Shown in pieces: positions 39,984 through 51,820 of a stretch of 64,000 bases of DNA (position 1 is the first letter of the stretch; each line of letters begins with the position of its first letter). The position numbers and the translations under genes are program-made. The notes beneath the pieces were generated by a model. The model saw nothing but the letters and a program-made list of their open reading frames with translations, was not told the origin of the DNA and did not search any database. This DNA comes from Moringa oleifera (taxonomy: Eukaryota > Streptophyta > Magnoliopsida > Brassicales > Moringaceae): positions 7,540,001 through 7,604,000 of the forward strand of contig JAJFZO010000094.1 in the NCBI GenBank assembly GCA_021397835.1. Direction: 5' to 3'.

Positions 39984-42900
39984 ATGACAGCAAACTCTCA
40001 GTCGGAAGGCACTTTTCTCTCAAAATCTGTCTGCGCAGGTATTTGCCCTAGCGATTGTTTATTATTATCCTGCCTCTCCTCTCTGTGGCTTCTTCTTTAT
40101 TCTTCCCCAAATGCCCTTCCTTCGCCTCGATAATTACCTCTCGCCCTACTTACTAAGGGACTGGATCAATTTTTGATTAAATGAGAGCTTAGAAGGCTTT
40201 GTTGGCGCAATTTTTCTAGAACCTTCTGTAAGATTTTTGTGCCTTTTAGTTTATGTTTTTAGTTTTATCAATCGTGAATTCGTTGTTGGTATTGTTGAAG
40301 TTTTTCCGAGTTCATTGGATTGCCTCACATGTCTCTTGCGTGACAGTGACACTTTAGGGAATTAGAAGCTTAATTTGACAGTATGTATGAAGCATAATCT
40401 TGACTTGAATTAGTATTCAGAATTTGCCTTGTATTTTATTAAATACTTGTGTTTTTCTGGCTTTTTTTCAAGCACAATCAGAGTCCGGAAACTACTTTTG
40501 TTTAATTTAATTTTTTGTTTTTTGTGGGGAGTTTATGCATTGATTAGCTCTGGTATTGTTAATAATTTTGAAATGGCTGAGGAAGAATGCGGAACCAGTA
40601 ATTAAATGTTGATAACTAGAGAAGAATTCACTTTGCAGCATCATCTTGATGAAGCACCTTCTGGGGTTAATTTTTGTTGGCATTGACAGACTTCTTTGTT
40701 TCCTTTAGGTTGCTACTTATTTTGATGCCTAATGCACTAGTTTACTAGTTTTCAATAGAGTTGATGCTGTTACCTGGTGAAGTTTATGTTGATTCTTGCT
40801 TCTACATATGAATATTTTGAAACTTCTTTTAATGTATAATTAGCGGTCTGTGGTAATGCTTTGATCATCGGTATGGGTAGTTGTTTTGTGCATGTTGTTA
40901 TGTTTGGTTCAGTGAATGAGGAACGGAATCTTGTGTGCCGGATGGTAGAATGATTTTTACCCTTTAATATATTTGATAGGTCTGTTAATTACTTTAGTAG
41001 TTGTGCCTTAGGTAACTAAAAATGTAGCTGACATCCTTGCTGAAGTTCATGTTGATTCTTGTTTCTTGATATGAGTAGTTGGAAACTTCTTATAACAGAT
41101 AGTTAGTGGTCTGTGGTAATGTTGATTCTTGCTTCTGGATATGAATACTGGAAACTTCGTATAACGGATCATAGTGGTCTGTGGTAATGCTTTGATTATA
41201 GCTATTGGTAGTTGTTTTATTCATGTTGTTATATTTGGTTTAGTGAAGAGGGAATGGATTCTTATGTGTTGGATGTTAGAATAATTTTCACCCTTTATTA
41301 TGCTCAAGATGTGTATGAATTACTTTAGTAAGTCATGCCTCAGGAAACAAAAAATGTAAATGCTGTAAATGCACATCTGACATCCTGCATTTCACCTCTG
41401 ACACTGGAGGTCAGACTTGTGCTGAGAAAGGAATGGGTTTTGTGGGGCCAGATCATCACTCCATGGGTATGCCATGCTGGGTTGGTCCGATAGTGGCCTT
41501 GCCTTGGTGTGGTTATCAAAAAAAAAGAGGAAGAAAATACTCCTCTGAAAATATATCTTCATCAGTTTAGAGGAATACCAGCTGATGTTGCTTTCAAAGT
41601 GTCACTTCACAATATTGATGGTACAGTTTTGGGTTGTCTAGTTTCCAAAACATGGATGCATAGTTGCTTTTGTCGTGATATACAGCCTGTTTGATTTATA
41701 CCTTAACTGCAATTTAAGTTATTGCCAGGAAAAAGGCAAATTGCGTTTAGCTTAGCTTCACTTAAGCACCTTTGGCTAAATAGTAGCTATTTAGTCAAGC
41801 AAAGCATCTTGACTAGTCTGAATATGAGACATTGTGAGTCTTTGGTTCTTATATTCTCTAACTTAAATGTCACATTCATCTTTAGCATGATATATGCTTG
41901 ACCTTGAGATGTGGATCATCCAAGGTGCATTAGCATGTTGTGCTTCTCTTATTTGAATTTTGGTTTGAAACCAACCTTCTCCTTAGGAGGGTAGATGGGG
42001 CAGTTAAGGTGAGATTGAATTTCTATTCACTTATGAGATTCAAGCGCCCCGTGGGGTGGTTAGATGGGTTATATATTATGTAAGATATAATTAAGATTGT
42101 TGAGATTTTCTAATATTATGAGTCATCTAAATGGAAAAAATGTAAATTAAGAAAGTAAGAATTACCATGGAAACTTATCCATCCTTTTACCGCTTAGCTT
42201 CTACCAAGGAAGCTTGGGTGAGTGATAATGTGGTAATACATACCAATGAGGTGTCCTGGATGATGGACTTCACGAGGGAGGTGCAAAACTAGTTTAAGCA
42301 GTTTTATGAGTAGATTTATGTAGCTAGAGTAGATACTACAAGAAGTTTTCAGTCAAATCGCTTTCTAGGACGATTGATGAGTTCCAACAACATGAGGAAG
42401 TACAGTGATTTTCATGGAAATGAATGTAAAAAATAGGGGTTTTCCCTACAGTCGTCTTCTTTGCTGGGGAAGCAATATGGGAAAACCATTAACGATTGTC
42501 CAGCTATTAAAAAAAAGAGGTAAGGTCATAGTATTTAGGTGCTATTTATGTAAGGAGCAAGAAGAGTTGGTTAATCACATTCTTCTTTGGTGCAAGTGGA
42601 CTAGGCAAGTTTGGGAAAACCATTAACGATTGACCATCTATAAATGAAAAGAAAAAAGATGTAAGATCATAGTATTTAGGTGTTGTTTATGTAAGGAGCA
42701 AGGAGAGTCGGTTAACTACATTCTTCTTTGCAACTGAACAGGTTAAGTTTGGGGAAGGATCTTGGCCATTTTGGGATGTTAGTGGGTGGCCTTCAGTTTA
42801 GTGGCTGCAGAGTTGGTTACATGGGCTGGTTATAGAAGCGTAAAACATAAGGGGAAACTTATCGTAATGATTCCATTGCTTGTCTTTTGGATGTTCAGAG

Positions 42901-45900
42901 GGAGAGGAATTTGAGGGCTTCTGAGGGGATGGAGACCCCTCTACTAGTTTTTAGAGATAAGTAGGTTAAGGTTTTGAAATTGTAGTCAATATTTTCTAAT
43001 TGACGAGGATTAAATAACCTCTTAATAGCTGTATATGTGAGGTATCCCTTTTGGTGCTATTTATATATAACATATATTACATACTTTTTTCTGGTAAAGA
43101 AAGAGAATAAGAACTACAGTAGAGTGGTTTATGATTGTCTCCGTGGTGTACATCTTTTATCAAAGAAGATGAGAATGTGAACTCCAAACCATTTGTGTTG
43201 GAGAGATTGTTTCTTTTTTCCGTCCATTTATGATTTGGTCTCCAATAAGCAGGCTTGGGCAAGTGACTACTTGACGGTGCAAGACAGTGAGGTTACTTGG
43301 GATGTGAGATTTACAAGAGGGGCACAGGATTGGAAAGTTGATAATGTGGGGCGCTTCTTTGAAAAAATTTACACATTCAAGTAGGATGGAAATAACATGG
43401 GCTTAGTATTTTGGAGAGGAAATAGTTCAAATTAATTTACACTGAAAGATTATTGCAAAGCATTGAGAACAGCCCAGGACAAGAAGTGGGATGCCTGCTG
43501 TCATAGAAGACAATATGGAGGGCCAAAGTGCCTCCTAAGGTAGCTTTTTACGCTTGGGAAGCTGTACGGGGAAAGCCTCTATCTACTGACAATCTGCTAA
43601 AAAAGGGAAAGATTCTAGTCAAGGGGAAGCCGAATCCGTCAACCACGTCTTGTTATGGTGGAAATGAACGAGGCAAGTTTGGGAGAGTGTTGTGGCATTG
43701 CTGGGTTATAGTTGTGTAGTGGCTGGCTCAGTGTCAGCTGAATTATGGGCATGGAGAGGGCTGCAACTGGACAAAAACTAGAGGGAAGTGGCTGCAAGTG
43801 TCCCTTTGTTGATATTCTGGTTAGTGTGGAATGAGAGGAATAGGAGAGCTTATGAGGGGAAGAAAGACTCCAGTTTTTTTGTTTAGCGGCAGATGGATTA
43901 TAATGTTGAAAATATAGGTGATGGGGATAGATTTTGTAAATAAGGAAGAACTAGCAGAGTTCATTGAACTCCTTATCTCTAGCTAGGCTATCACACTTAT
44001 GAATGGGAGGTACCTCTTGGTGTCACTTTTAGTAATATAGAAATTTTACATGTTCCTATATATATAACACATGTTGAAACAGATAAAATTAAAGAGCATT
44101 ATTTGAATAATACTGCCAGGAATATGCGAAGAAACGATCAAAAGGGAATTGGTGCAAGTTTTGGGTTGAGGTATGGAGAACTGTAGCAAAGTGATGAGAA
44201 GAGTAAGAATCATGATATTGCTTGTTAACCCTAATACTTTTTCCCTATAGGTGATCATGTCCCCAGCATGTAGATATTCATATGATTATCCAGTAAAGTA
44301 AACCTTACTGCCTTTACATAAGAAATTTTCATTATTCTGCTTATTCATCAAATATACCATATATTCTGGCATAATCATGTCTAATTCCAAACTAATATGT
44401 TATCATCAGAAGTACTTCCTTATTTGTGGCCTCATTAACTTCATTTCTCTTTTCAGTCTTTTTTGTGAGCTATTCTGTATGATTGGTGTCATGTACTTCT
44501 GTTTTTATATGTCACTTCTGTTCAAGAAAATGTCGTGGTTAGGTATTTCACTTTTGAAAGTTACGTGTGAATATTTTGTTTCCTTGATCAGCAATGCTTG
44601 TATATTTATCCTCATTCATATTTATTGATATAATGATTTCAACCTGTAAAATTTAGTTCTTCCCTGCTGTTTGCAGGTTACTCTCCAGCCCCTGTACAGT
44701 TATTCAATTAGTTTGACAGCTGAATCTAGTAAACATTTGGAACTTCGTGTACCATAAAAGGATACTCTGTTTATTGAGCAGATCAAATGGAGCTGAAAGT
44801 TTCATCTCCTAAACAAGGGGCTCTCTCTCCTCCTGATTGTGTCAGTGATCCTGAGGAAAAAGAGATTAGTGATGAGGATGATGATGATCGCAACCATAAG
44901 CATCGTAGGCGAGAGGCACGGTCACAATCTTCAGAAAGAGATGGTTCAGATCAAGTTTTTATGAGGCCACACAGAAAGCACAATAAGCATTTTGGAAATG
45001 GGCATTTTTTTAAGGAAAGTGAATCTCAAGCTAATGAAACTTGGAAAAGTTATAACATTTCTTCTCTGGGGAAAGACTTCACCACGAAGTTTGAAAGAAG
45101 ACGCCCTGGCTTACAATCACTGTCACGTGCTCCTTTGGAACTGAATCAACGAATCAGGGCAAACCAAACATTTTCAGGAGACCCCGGACCTGGTAGGGGA
45201 AGAGGAAGGGACTCTGGTTCCTGGAACATACGTGATTCTAGGTTTAACTCTGTTGATATTGCGTCTCAAATGGTTCAGCCAGGGAGTCTCTTTGGAGCGA
45301 GGGGGTTGCCTGCTGTTTCAAGTTCACAAAATACATCCTGGTCCACTTTTGGAATACTTCCAGGTGTACCAAATGGTGGCCTGGATACGCTTCATTCTAT
45401 TGCTATACAAGGAACACTTAGACCACCTATCAATTCTTCATTAAACATGGCCATTCCTAGGCAGCGGTGTAGGGACTTTGAAGAGCGTGGATTTTGTCTT
45501 AGAGGGGACATGTGCCCCATGGAGCATGGTGTCAACCGTATTGTGGTTGAGGATGTTCAGGTATGTATATTGCATATATTCTCCTATTTCTCAAACCTCC
45601 ATGGTGCATGTGATATCTTATGTACTTGGCAGAATGGGAAACTGAAGTGCTGTCTCGCCAGGTTTTGGTACCAACCACACAATGGTTTTGAGAATTGATG
45701 TATTACTGTGTTCATCCTACTTGTCATGTTTATAGATGTAAAAGCATGGATTAATGTTGTTCCACATGTTTTTGACATTTGACTAGCTCCTATCTAATGC
45801 TTGCTAAATGCTTGTAACTACCCACAACGTGTTCTAATTGCACCTAATACCTTTCACTTTTTGTTTTAAATTTGAACCATATACCAGACCCCATTGAGAT

Positions 45901-48790
45901 TCTGATCCTCCATTTCTAGTCTGACAGTGAAGGTATCATTTTTTGCACTGGTGACACCTAGTGCTTTCACTGTGCTTTCATGTCATTTTTGTTTGGATTC
46001 TCCTCTTCTTGTTTTCCCATGTCCAGAAAATTGATGCCTCTATATGATACTTGTTTTCACTGTTTCTTGTTGCTGTAATCTCTTCTTAATGTTAATATGT
46101 TTATATAATTTGAAGGAGAAGCCACTGCATGGTTAACTAGTTCACTCATTTATGTGGATTCATGATCCATAACTGAGCTGAATAAGAGGAGATCCTTGCG
46201 ACTAGATTGTTCTATTTTCCTGTCCGTTTGTTTGATTAGCTAACAGTGGAATTTTTAAAGAATTGTCTGATGAATTCTCCCCTCTGGTGCTGCCAGTGTT
46301 GGGGTTAGCTTAAAAGCCAAAGCCAAGATACTTTTCTGATTATCTAATTCATAATTAGTAAGTGTACCATCACACAATTGTCCGTTGAATTGGCGTGCTG
46401 AGATGTTTACTGGTTTTGAATCTTCGTTGCTCCCTTAAAATGGCAATCTTTGGCTGCTTGAGTGTATTTTGAAATAACCATCTAGTAACTGTTTCATACT
46501 TTTGCCATTGCAGAGCCTTTCACAGTTCAACCTTCCTGTTTCTCTTCCAAGTGCGCAGCTACTTGCAGCTCCTGCTGTACCTGGCCCTCTACCTTCAGTT
46601 GGTACTCCTTCTACACTGATTAATAGCAAAGGGGTTCATAGCAAAAATATCAAACCTGGAATGAGCAATGATGATGCAGGATTAAATGATGCATATCATG
46701 GTTCAGCTGGAGCTGATTTTTACGATCCTGATCAACCCTTGTGGAATAACAATTGTCCTGAAACTTCAACTGCATTGTCTGCATTGCATTCACTCAAACT
46801 TGATGGAACTGGACCTCTGTTGGTTGATGACCGCCATCATGGTGCTGATAATGAATGCCCTATTAGAAGCACTGGGCCTGTGAGTTCACAGACTCTTTCT
46901 GTTTGGGGTAGAATTGGTAGTTCAAAAAATAAATCAAATACAAAAGAGAAAATTGATGCAACATTAAGTTCCTCAGAGCATCTTGAAAATGAAGCTAGGG
47001 AGTATCAGGAGGCTTTAGGCAGCGGTCAAGGTATATATCGTCAAGGAAAGCGGATAATTGCTGATGATGCTGGCCCTAAAACAGTGGATTTATCTTCCAA
47101 GACACAGGGTGATGCTATGCGGAACATGAGAAAACCATCTCAAAAGGCACTGCGTACTCTATTTGTCAATGGGATTCCTCGGAAGAGCAACAAGAGGGAG
47201 GCTCTGCTTTCACATTTTCAGAAGTTTGGAGAGATTATTGACATTTATATTCCATTAAACAGTGAACGAGCTTTTGTTCAGTTTTCTAGAAGGGAAGAGG
47301 CAGAAGCCGCTCTCAAGGCACCTGATGCTGTAATGGGTAACCGATTTATCAAGCTCTGGTGGGCTAATCGTGATAGCATTCCTGATGATGGTACAAGCAG
47401 TAGCAATAATGTGCCTGTAACTTCCCATGGTATGACAGCTGCTTCAGTTTCATCCACTATGTCTGTTGCTAGCAGAGGAAAAGATATTCTTCATTCTGTT
47501 GCTCCGAAGGGCGATGGTGTCCATCGCACTGATGTTCCTCCTCCCTTGTCTGATCACCTAAAGCCTGTAGTCACAAATGGTCCCAAGGTCCCACCTCCTT
47601 TCCAGAAGAAGCTAGAAAACCTGGAACAATTGAAGGAGGAACTCCGCAAGAAGCAGGAGATGCTGGACCAGAAGCGGAATGACTTCCGCAGAAAGCTGGA
47701 CAAACTGGAGAAACAAGTAATACAAAGTGCTCTCATCTTTTTCTTCGTTTTGTTTTCTGACATTGTTCTGTCTTAGATAATCGACATGTTTGATATGAGA
47801 TCTATGAATTTTTTTGGCTCTCTAAAGAAATGTTCATCTCATGTGTTAGTTAAGTAGATGTGCTGACATGGAAAAGGGAAAATATGAGCAGTAGTTGTGA
47901 GTGATTGGTTTCATACGTTGAATATACAAAGGCAGACATGTTTATGTATCTATTAAATTGTATTCCAAGCAGACAGTACTTGGTCTCAAGATGTCTTAAA
48001 ATGTTTTTGGTCTCATTTGTTTTCTCAAGTATGAATACAAGGGATGCAGAATGCCAACATACCTAGTTGAGTTGTGGTCTTGGAGTTAACAAGAAAAGAG
48101 GAACAATGGATGCTCGTTGTTGATTTTCTAGCTTTCAGCATATGCATGTGCATTTCGTGATTGTATTATGTGACATGCAGTATCATGCTGCTAAGTTGTC
48201 TTTGAATGCTTCACTTTGTATCATATCTGTGAATATTGGGGACCATCAAGAACAAAAAGATGTGGATAACTAAAGACATTGACAAGTTACCTCTTCCTTG
48301 ATTCTTGCCACTTCAGAAACAATAGCATGTAAAATTGTCATCCTTAAACCGATGTGCAATATGATTTCTGTCTTACATTTTTCTTTGTATTTAATTGCTT
48401 GCAGGCTACAGGAGTCAAGGGTGAGGTAGTGACTGAGCAAGCTGCTAAGAGACTTAAAGTGGGAGTGGCAGCTGATGTTGCTAAAGTTTCTGCCACAAGG
48501 TCTTGTGATGCAGATTCTGCTATGGCATCACAGCCTGCTGAGATCCTGACAGACGAAAATAAACCTGTAGAGAATGTTGTGTCCCACAGCTCCAAATTGA
48601 GCACAACAATGGTACTGCAGGAATCCAATAGTGTGAAGCAGCCGATTCGTCCGTTAGGACCTTTGAGTGCTCCTTTTATGATGAATAGATATAAATTGGA
48701 CAACCGCCCCACCACATTCAGAATTGTTCCACCATTACCAACTGGTCTTGTTGATGTAAGGCTCCTTTCCTCTGTCCCTGCACATAAATA

Positions 48791-48823
<33 letters not shown>

Positions 48824-49962
48824 TTATCTATTCTGTCCCCCTTCTTCCTGTGGCAAACCACCCTGTCCCCTGAAAAGAAGAATCCGTCTTTCTTTCCTTC
48901 TTCCTGTCAAGACTGGATTTGAGGATTTTTCCCTTTTTGGCACCTTGCCCAAAGCATGGAGACTAGATGCTACCTAACGAAGGCATGTCTCATTAGTAAC
49001 ACAAACATAGATTCTTAAAAGGTCTTTGGCATTTGAAGAAGTAAAAAGGAAAAGGAAGATAGGAATGGAGTCAAATATGGACTGCAGTCTAATATCTGTA
49101 TCAGTATCTTGCGAAAACCAAATTTATATCTGAATACTCCTGTCTTTGACCCCCTTAGGATTATTTTGAAGCTGCTAACCCTGCTTCAACCTTTGAATCT
49201 CGCATTTTGAGAAGGATCATTGAACAACATAATTACATTGGTCTAAGAAAGGTGCTATTATTGTCTTGGATTTGGTCTAAGCATGCAACGTATATGTCTA
49301 AGATTAGAGATGCTGTCATACTATCGTCATGGATATAACATATAAATTTACAAGTATAGTTGCAATGAAGTAACTGTGAATTTATGTGTCTTTTCTCGTA
49401 GCATCTTTTTCAGTCTTGTCATGATTTAAGCAGTTGGAAAGTAGTTTGCTATGCTATATGTCCATGAAATAAAGGCAACTGTTATGTCGTCTAGGTTGCT
49501 ATTTTGAAGGAACATTTCTCATCTTATGGTGACCTTTCTACTGTGGAGTTGGAAGATGTGGAAGCTGATGATCTTCGTAATGGGTCAGAGACATCAAAAA
49601 GTTGTGCAGCTCATGTTACTTTCACAACACGCCGTGCTGCTGAGAGGGCTTTTGTGAATGGTAAATGTTGGCAGGGCCACAATTTGCAATTTGTATGGGG
49701 AACATCTAGTAACTCCAGCACTCTCACTGGTAGCAGAGAAAATTCTGCATCCGCTGTTAAGGGGCCTTCAGATGTTGATGTTCATCCGGTTGAGAAATTA
49801 GCATGCAGTGTACCCCTGGAAGCTTCTACATCTGGAAATGAGGAAACTGAAAAATTAGAAAGAAAAAATAGTACTGAGCCTGTGGAGTTGCATGTAGTTT
49901 CCCAACCTAGCCCAACCACAGTATCTGGTGAGAAAGACTCGCCTAAAGCCAATGTTTGTTGA
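39984..49962 (+). CDS. CCCH zinc finger / RRM protein, RBM26/27 (C3H41) type
   Basis: Nuclear RNA-binding protein family, related to animal RBM26/27 of RNA-decay complexes and to Arabidopsis C3H41. Well-supported exons from ATG 44787: 44787-45560, 46514-47716, 48405-48755, 49159-49251, 49495-49962, giving 962 residues. An acidic/basic N-terminus (EEKEISDEDDDD, then HKHRRRE) precedes a C-x8-C-x5-C-x3-H finger (residues 228-247, CRDFEERGFCLRGDMCPMEH). An RRM lies at about 470-545 (RTLFVNGIPR; ERAFVQFSRREEAE), a coiled coil at about 620-659, and a second RRM-like region near the C-terminus (VAILKEHFSSYGDL; AAHVTFTTRRAAERAF). An upstream exon 39984-40038 ending CAG/GTATTT joins in frame to an acceptor at 44781 and would add 20 residues (MTANSQSEGTFLSKSVCADQ). 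Whether translation starts there or at 44787 is open. Introns also hold a (TA)12 run. Confidence 0.85.
40778..41360. repeat. Local tandem duplication, about 2.3 copies
   Basis: The phrase GTTGATTCTTG recurs at about 40788, 41051 and 41121. Copy 1 (40778-41040) and copy 3 (41121-about 41360) align along most of their length, sharing GGTCTGTGGTAATGCTTTGAT, GTAGTTGTTTT, CATGTTGTTAT and ATTACTTTAGTA blocks. Copy 2 (41041-41120) is a 70-80 bp partial unit. The copies differ by many substitutions, so the duplication is not recent. Confidence 0.85.
41420..41530 (+). mobile_element. Possible SINE-like or truncated retroelement 3' end
   Basis: A locally GC-richer stretch ends in GGTGTGGTTATC followed by a nine-A run (41519-41527). 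That form, a short unique body with an A tail, suggests a SINE or 5'-truncated retroposon. I could not find clear polymerase III A and B boxes or target-site duplications, so the call is weak. Confidence 0.25.
42170..43080 (+). mobile_element. LINE relic, copy 1 (3' part)
   Basis: Degenerate frames give EAWVSDNVVIHTNEVSW, then FRCYLCKEQEELVNHILLWC, the zinc-knuckle (zf-RVT) region found at the C-terminus of plant LINE reverse transcriptases. Many stops and frameshifts are present. The 3' end, near 43080, reads GGTATCCCTTTTGGTGCTAT and resembles the other two LINE ends in this window. Contains a 134-bp internal duplication. Confidence 0.75.
42479..42750 (+). repeat. 134-bp tandem duplication inside the LINE relic
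   Basis: GGGAAAACCATTAACGATTG starts at 42479 and again at 42613. The following sequence (ATAGTATTTAGGTG, TTTATGTAAGGAGCAAG, ACATTCTTCTTTG) is repeated in the same order with substitutions. The zinc-knuckle segment is therefore present twice within one element. Confidence 0.9.
43080..44050 (+). mobile_element. LINE relic, copy 2 (3' part)
   Basis: Frames give FPSIYDLVSNKQAWASDY, DSEVTWDVRFTRG, RFFEKIYTFK, then PPKVAFYAWEAVRGKPLSTD and FWLVWNERNRRAYEG, the usual tail order of a plant LINE reverse transcriptase. Stops and frameshifts break it. It lies head-to-tail after copy 1, and its 3' end (GGGAGGTACCTCTTGGTGTC, about 44008) matches the element at the right edge of the window in reverse orientation. 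Confidence 0.8.
48791..48822. repeat. (TG)4(TA)12 microsatellite in a CCCH-gene intron
   Basis: A compound dinucleotide repeat 36 bases downstream of the exon ending at 48755. It is probably variable in length between individuals. Confidence 0.95.
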
Positions 49963-51820
49963 AGATGGATGATCATCAGATTTGTACAGTGAGGTAAAAT
50001 GTTAAATCTGTCCTCCTCTAATTTTCAGTGGTCTTGCATTAGCAATTGCTGAAATTTGCTTTTCCAATACGTCATATTTCATGCCCTGGGATATGTAAAA
50101 AAGGAATTTTTGATTTTTGACTGCCACCAAGGATAATGTTTGACTGTGGCAATTTGTGTTGTCTTTCAGCTTAAATGTCTAGGACTGAAGGACTAAAGTT
50201 GAAAATTTCCATTCAAATCAATTAAATGGTCATAGAAAAATCTGTCTTTGGGGATTTTTTCCCAGTCAGAATGAGTTATCACTTGTGAGATCCTGGAAAT
50301 TTTGTATTATTGTCAGTGTAGGTAGGGGCAGCTCCTTAATGATGTCTCAGATTTTGTTTGATGATGACATTGTTGGCTAATTCTTTTAGTAAATTTGTTA
50401 TATTAAGTTGTAAGTTATCTATTGCAGCTGATATATGCATGTTGTTCACAATGGAAGTTGTTCCCTGCAGTGCTCTGCTTCAACTGTTCTAGATACCTGC
50501 CTTCTTTGGTGGAGACTGAAATTTCATATATCTTGCAGTGACAGTATTTTTATGTTTTTTCTATTAAAAAACATACAAATTAAAAGTAGTATCTCTTGCA
50601 AAAGATAAAAATCAGACTCATTGATTTATAATGCAGTAGTATTTCATGTTCCTGAAAATTGGATACCTTCTTTCTCTTACCCCTTCCATGCAAAGGGGAA
50701 GTTTTGAGTAATTTCATCTGACAGGGTAATTTGACATTTCTTGCAATAACCCTTAAAAGCTTCAGCTAATAGATAGCTGATGATACCAGATGAAGTTACA
50801 TTGAGGTTTCTTGTTGAGTCTGAGTCTTTCTTTTCCAATATAAATTTGTCCAGCTGAGCAAGAGTATATGGCTCCCATTGTCTCATATTATGGTCTGCCC
50901 CACTGATAGAAGGAAAGAGACAAGGTGGTCCTGAAATAAGATAAAAGTGGATATTGTCAACCTAACATTGTTATATGGACTGATAAAAATGGATGGGTTA
51001 TCCTGCTGCCTCTTGTTTATCAGAATAAATTTGATTTTGTAAATAAAAGCATCCATTATGATTCACTTTGTCTTGTTGCCAAGCTCATTATAAATTACCC
51101 TGCTCATTGGCTTGCCACTTGAAAATGATAAGACACCAGGCATGAAAGAAGAATTTCTTGCAGATTAGCCATCTGAGGAAGGCTGGTATATAAAAAAGTC
51201 CCACTGCCATATTGTTAGATACGAGGGGGGAGGGCGGTGAGCTAAGCAAAAAATTTAATATTTTTGATTTTAAAAATAAGTTTGACAAGGACTTTATATT
51301 GAACTTCTTAAGACTTCTGTACACACATTAGAATGAGGGTCACCTTCATCTAGAAAGACAAATTTCAGCACCAACCCTGAACTAAATAAATAAACTGCTT
51401 TGTCATGATACCTTAACTCAAGAGCTGAGATTAGAAGCTTCTTGAATGTGCTGTCTGACCTAGCACCCATTCCTCTTAACAGCTGCATCAGCCTCGTTTC
51501 GGTTCCTAATGGGAGTTAGAAAGTTTGCTTGGAACAGGGTAACAGGAGTACTCCTCTATTTACATCTGATGCCCTTGTTGCACTAACAAGAATCAATGAC
51601 CACAACAGAATGAGGCCACATCACAAGTAGCCGATGCTGAGAACTTATGGCTTCCCTATATCTACCAGGCTTTTCAGTCCCCAACCTAAATTCAATATCA
51701 ATACACCAGCAAACAAAACCCTCCAGATCTCCACTTATCACACTTACATTGCAGCCTTCTAGAGATATAGCACCTGACATTGGAGACAAATGATCAGATT
51801 CTCCTATCAGACAGTCAGTC
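49963..51820. other. Convergent 3' regions of the CCCH gene and PPR gene
   Basis: No coding family recognised on either strand; should hold both 3' UTRs. Short minus-strand frames (50677-50886, 51088-51488) look like chance. Confidence 0.5.

Larger units (their letters stand above)
40039..44781 (+). other. Inferred large first intron of the CCCH gene
   Basis: From GTATTT at 40039 to AG at 44780-44781. It contains a 263/70-bp-period tandem duplication (40778-41360), a possible short retroelement tail (about 41420-41525) and two head-to-tail LINE relics (about 42170-44050). No intact gene is seen inside. The intron call rests on splice-site look and frame continuity, not on transcript evidence. 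Confidence 0.5.

Noticed and set aside
42405..42626. Possible small zinc-knuckle protein gene
   Set aside because: The motif is the C-terminal zf-RVT part of a decayed LINE, flanked by stops and frameshifts.
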